From: an uncultured Bacillota bacterium
Lineage (GTDB): Bacteria > Bacillota > Dehalobacteriia > UBA7702
Assembly (NCBI GenBank): GCA_902766525.1
Contig: CACXDX010000023.1
Span: 1-7,074 of the forward strand
Length of the DNA: 7,074 nt
Direction: 5' to 3'
How positions within the stretch are numbered: position 1 is the stretch's first letter; each line of letters opens with the position of its first letter. Below the pieces are notes generated by a model. It did no database searches. It was not told where the DNA came from and saw only the letters and a list, made by a program, of their open reading frames with translations. Positions 6,142 to 7,074 of the stretch are shown here, piece by piece. A program made the translations under genes and the position numbers.

Positions 6142-6202
6142 TGGTGGAGACGGTGGGATTTACCCTGACGGGCATAAACTTCGAATCCTCCCAATAACTA
6201 TC
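6142..6202 (-). repeat. short tRNA-tail repeat unit C
   Basis: 61 bp, tandem copy of unit B (one difference, C at 6191), placed 98 bp downstream of the matching end of the tRNA-Ala gene. The last 19 nt on the minus strand equal the tRNA 3' end with CCA. Units B and C together with their upstream terminators form a near-identical tandem duplication with a period of about 98-101 bp. Confidence 0.85.
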
Positions 6203-6239
6203 AAAAAAAAGACCCCGCTTTAACAGGATCTTCTTTTTT
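6203..6239 (-). terminator. terminator of tRNA-Ala
   Basis: It follows the CCA of the tRNA directly. On the minus strand AAGATCCTG pairs with CGGGGTCTT (6232-6224 with 6217-6209), loop TTAAAG, then a run of T. Two U-G pairs on the minus strand would be A-C type mismatches on the plus strand, which fits use as a minus-strand terminator. Confidence 0.9.
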
Positions 6240-6315
6240 TGGTGGAGACGGTGGGATTCGAACCCATGACCTCTCGGATGCGAACCGAACGCTCTCCCAG
6301 CTGAGCTACGCCCCC
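6240..6315 (-). tRNA. tRNA-Ala (anticodon CGC)
   Basis: 76 nt including an encoded CCA. Acceptor arm GGGGGCG pairs with CGTCTCC and contains G3-U70, the alanine identity pair. The D arm is GCTC-AGCTGGGA-GAGC. The anticodon arm TTCGG-TTCGCAT-CCGAG places CGC at 34-36 (plus positions 6282-6280), reading GCG codons. The T arm is ATGGG-TTCGAAT-CCCAC, with an A49-C65 mismatch at its base. The variable loop is AGGTC and the discriminator base A73. It has its own promoter just upstream and a terminator starting right after CCA. The same 3' end recurs three times downstream. Confidence 0.96.
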
Positions 6316-6329
6316 AAACGGTAATACTT

Positions 6330-6358
6330 ATTCTACCACTTTTTTTAAAGAGACGCAA
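6330..6358 (-). promoter_or_regulatory. promoter of tRNA-Ala
   Basis: On the minus strand TTGCGT (6358-6353) and TAGAAT (6335-6330) are separated by 17 nt. Transcription would begin about 8 nt before the mature tRNA 5' end. The promoter lies immediately after the stop codon of the upstream oxidoreductase gene, which has no terminator of its own. Confidence 0.8.
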
Positions 6359-6367
6359 CCTTTTTCT

Positions 6368-6913
6368 TTATAAATTCTTTCCCATTTCATAAGCTTTTTC
6401 TTCAAAGTCGGTATTTTCCAGGTCTTCCGGCTCATGGCAGCCGGGAATGAGGAGGGTGCCGGCATCCTGCCAATGGGTCCAGTCCCGGAGAGACTGATAA
6501 AAAGCTTTGATGCTGTTGAATACGGCCGGATCACTGTCGCCGGCGGAGGAAATCAGCATGATCTTCTGGTTCTTTTCCCGCATGGAGCGGCCGACGGCGT
6601 AAAAACGATCGACAACGGTCTTCAGCTGCGCGGTGAGGCCCCAGTAATAGACGGGTGAGACCAAAAGGATGAGATCGGCATTGAGGATCTCTCCGTCTTT
6701 TCCGATCAGAGGCGTCATATCATCGTCGTAAATGCATTTTTCATCGTTTTTCCGGCAGTGGCAGCAGGCTTTGCAGGGAGAAACCTTCATCCACGGGGTA
6801 TCATAGCGTTTTACTTCGTGTCCGGCTTCTTTCGCGCCCTTTTGAAAGGCGGCGGCAAGACGGGCGGTAACCCCTTTTTTGCGGGGGCTTCCTGTCAGCA
6901 TCAATATTTTCAT
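6368..6913 (-). CDS. flavodoxin-fold NAD(P)H-dependent oxidoreductase with Isf-like cysteine motif
   Basis: 181-residue cytoplasmic flavoprotein of the NADPH-dependent FMN reductase / WrbA-like group (COG0655). It opens MKILMLTGSPRKKG, where GSPRKKG (8-14) is the FMN phosphate-binding loop, and continues with LILLVSPVYYWGLTAQLKTVVDRFY (81-105), the typical second flavin-contacting strand and helix. In between, Cys47-x2-Cys50-x2-Cys53-x6-Cys60 matches the compact CX2CX2CX4-7C motif of iron-sulfur flavoproteins; an extra Cys is at 51. Electron partner and substrate are unknown. Two upstream ATGs (6922, 6919) abut the ribosome binding site AAAGGA, while ATG 6913 has the proper 9-nt spacing, so 6913 is preferred. 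It has its own promoter and the tRNA-Ala gene follows. Confidence 0.9.
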   Translation of the reverse strand: MKILMLTGSPRKKGVTARLAAAFQKGAKEAGHEVKRYDTPWMKVSPCKACCHCRKNDEKCIYDDDMTPLIGKDGEILNADLILLVSPVYYWGLTAQLKTVVDRFYAVGRSMREKNQKIMLISSAGDSDPAVFNSIKAFYQSLRDWTHWQDAGTLLIPGCHEPEDLENTDFEEKAYEMGKNL

Positions 6914-6937
6914 ATTCATCATTCCTTTCTTGTTTCC

Positions 6938-6966
6938 ATTATAATATAAAAAAATCGGGGAATCAA
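6938..6966 (-). promoter_or_regulatory. promoter of the flavodoxin-fold oxidoreductase gene
   Basis: On the minus strand TTGATT (6966-6961) and TATAAT (6943-6938) with 17-nt spacing, about 25 nt before the chosen start codon. The -10 is exact consensus. Confidence 0.8.
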
Positions 6967-6981
6967 GAGAACCTCATGACC

Positions 6982-7074
6982 TCAAATACGGTCAACGCGT
7001 TTTATTTCTGTGTCGGGAAACATATTATTGAATGGATGGCCATAAGATGGAATAATCGACACGATCCGAGGCTG
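6982..7074 (-). CDS. possible 3' end of a gene entering from the right edge
   Basis: On the minus strand a frame is open from the window edge to TGA 6984-6982, encoding 30 residues ending FPDTEIKRVDRI. The composition is protein-like and it would be a co-oriented gene ending before the oxidoreductase promoter. The opposite strand is also open here (ATG 6976 onward), but with no good ribosome binding site and unusual Trp/His/rare-Arg content. Too short to name; it could be non-coding. Confidence 0.3.
   Translation of the reverse strand, partial: QPRIVSIIPSYGHPFNNMFPDTEIKRVDRI

Noticed and set aside
5806..6315. CRISPR-like array
   Set aside because: Only three or four copies, periods of 235, 101 and 98 bp, and the intervals are terminators and not unique spacers.
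6122..6358. 78-codon minus-strand ORF over tRNA-Ala
   Set aside because: It is a translation of the tRNA gene, its terminator and unit C, a familiar artefact.

Overview
The window looks like chromosomal DNA from a mid-GC member of the Bacillota. The grounds are strong AAGGAG-type ribosome binding sites, near-consensus sigma-A type promoters, Rho-independent terminators, and the protein types present (a MepA-like MATE exporter, a TetR-GNAT pair, a small conserved Clostridia/Erysipelotrichia-like membrane protein). An Erysipelotrichia-like source is a guess from overall feel, not something the sequence proves.

Left part, plus strand (1-3753): the last codons of an upstream gene, possibly glmM; a complete glmS for glucosamine-6-phosphate synthase, closed by a clean terminator; a separately promoted MATE exporter; and a 52-codon small ORF with a strong ribosome binding site whose stop codon lies in the loop of a bidirectional terminator.

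Middle part, minus strand (3765-5658): a probable three-gene unit, tetR -> GNAT acetyltransferase -> small membrane protein. It starts from an exact-consensus promoter (TTGACA-17-TATAAT) whose spacer is almost wholly filled by a perfect 16-bp palindrome. This suggests a strong promoter shut by its own TetR product, with the acetyltransferase and perhaps the membrane protein released when the ligand arrives.

Right part, minus strand (5768-7074): a tRNA-Ala(CGC) gene with its own promoter, and upstream of it a flavodoxin-fold oxidoreductase with an Isf-like cysteine motif. The edge holds a possible gene fragment. Downstream of the tRNA, about 470 bp contain no believable protein gene. This stretch holds three repeat units, one long and two short, whose 3' ends copy the last 19 nt of the tRNA including CCA. 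Every unit, like the tRNA, is followed directly by a terminator hairpin. Base changes among three of the four hairpins keep pairing only on the minus-strand RNA. This tRNA-tail repeat array is the most unusual thing in the window. It could be the footprint of repeated integration at the tRNA 3' end, or a family of small structured RNAs; the sequence alone does not decide between them.
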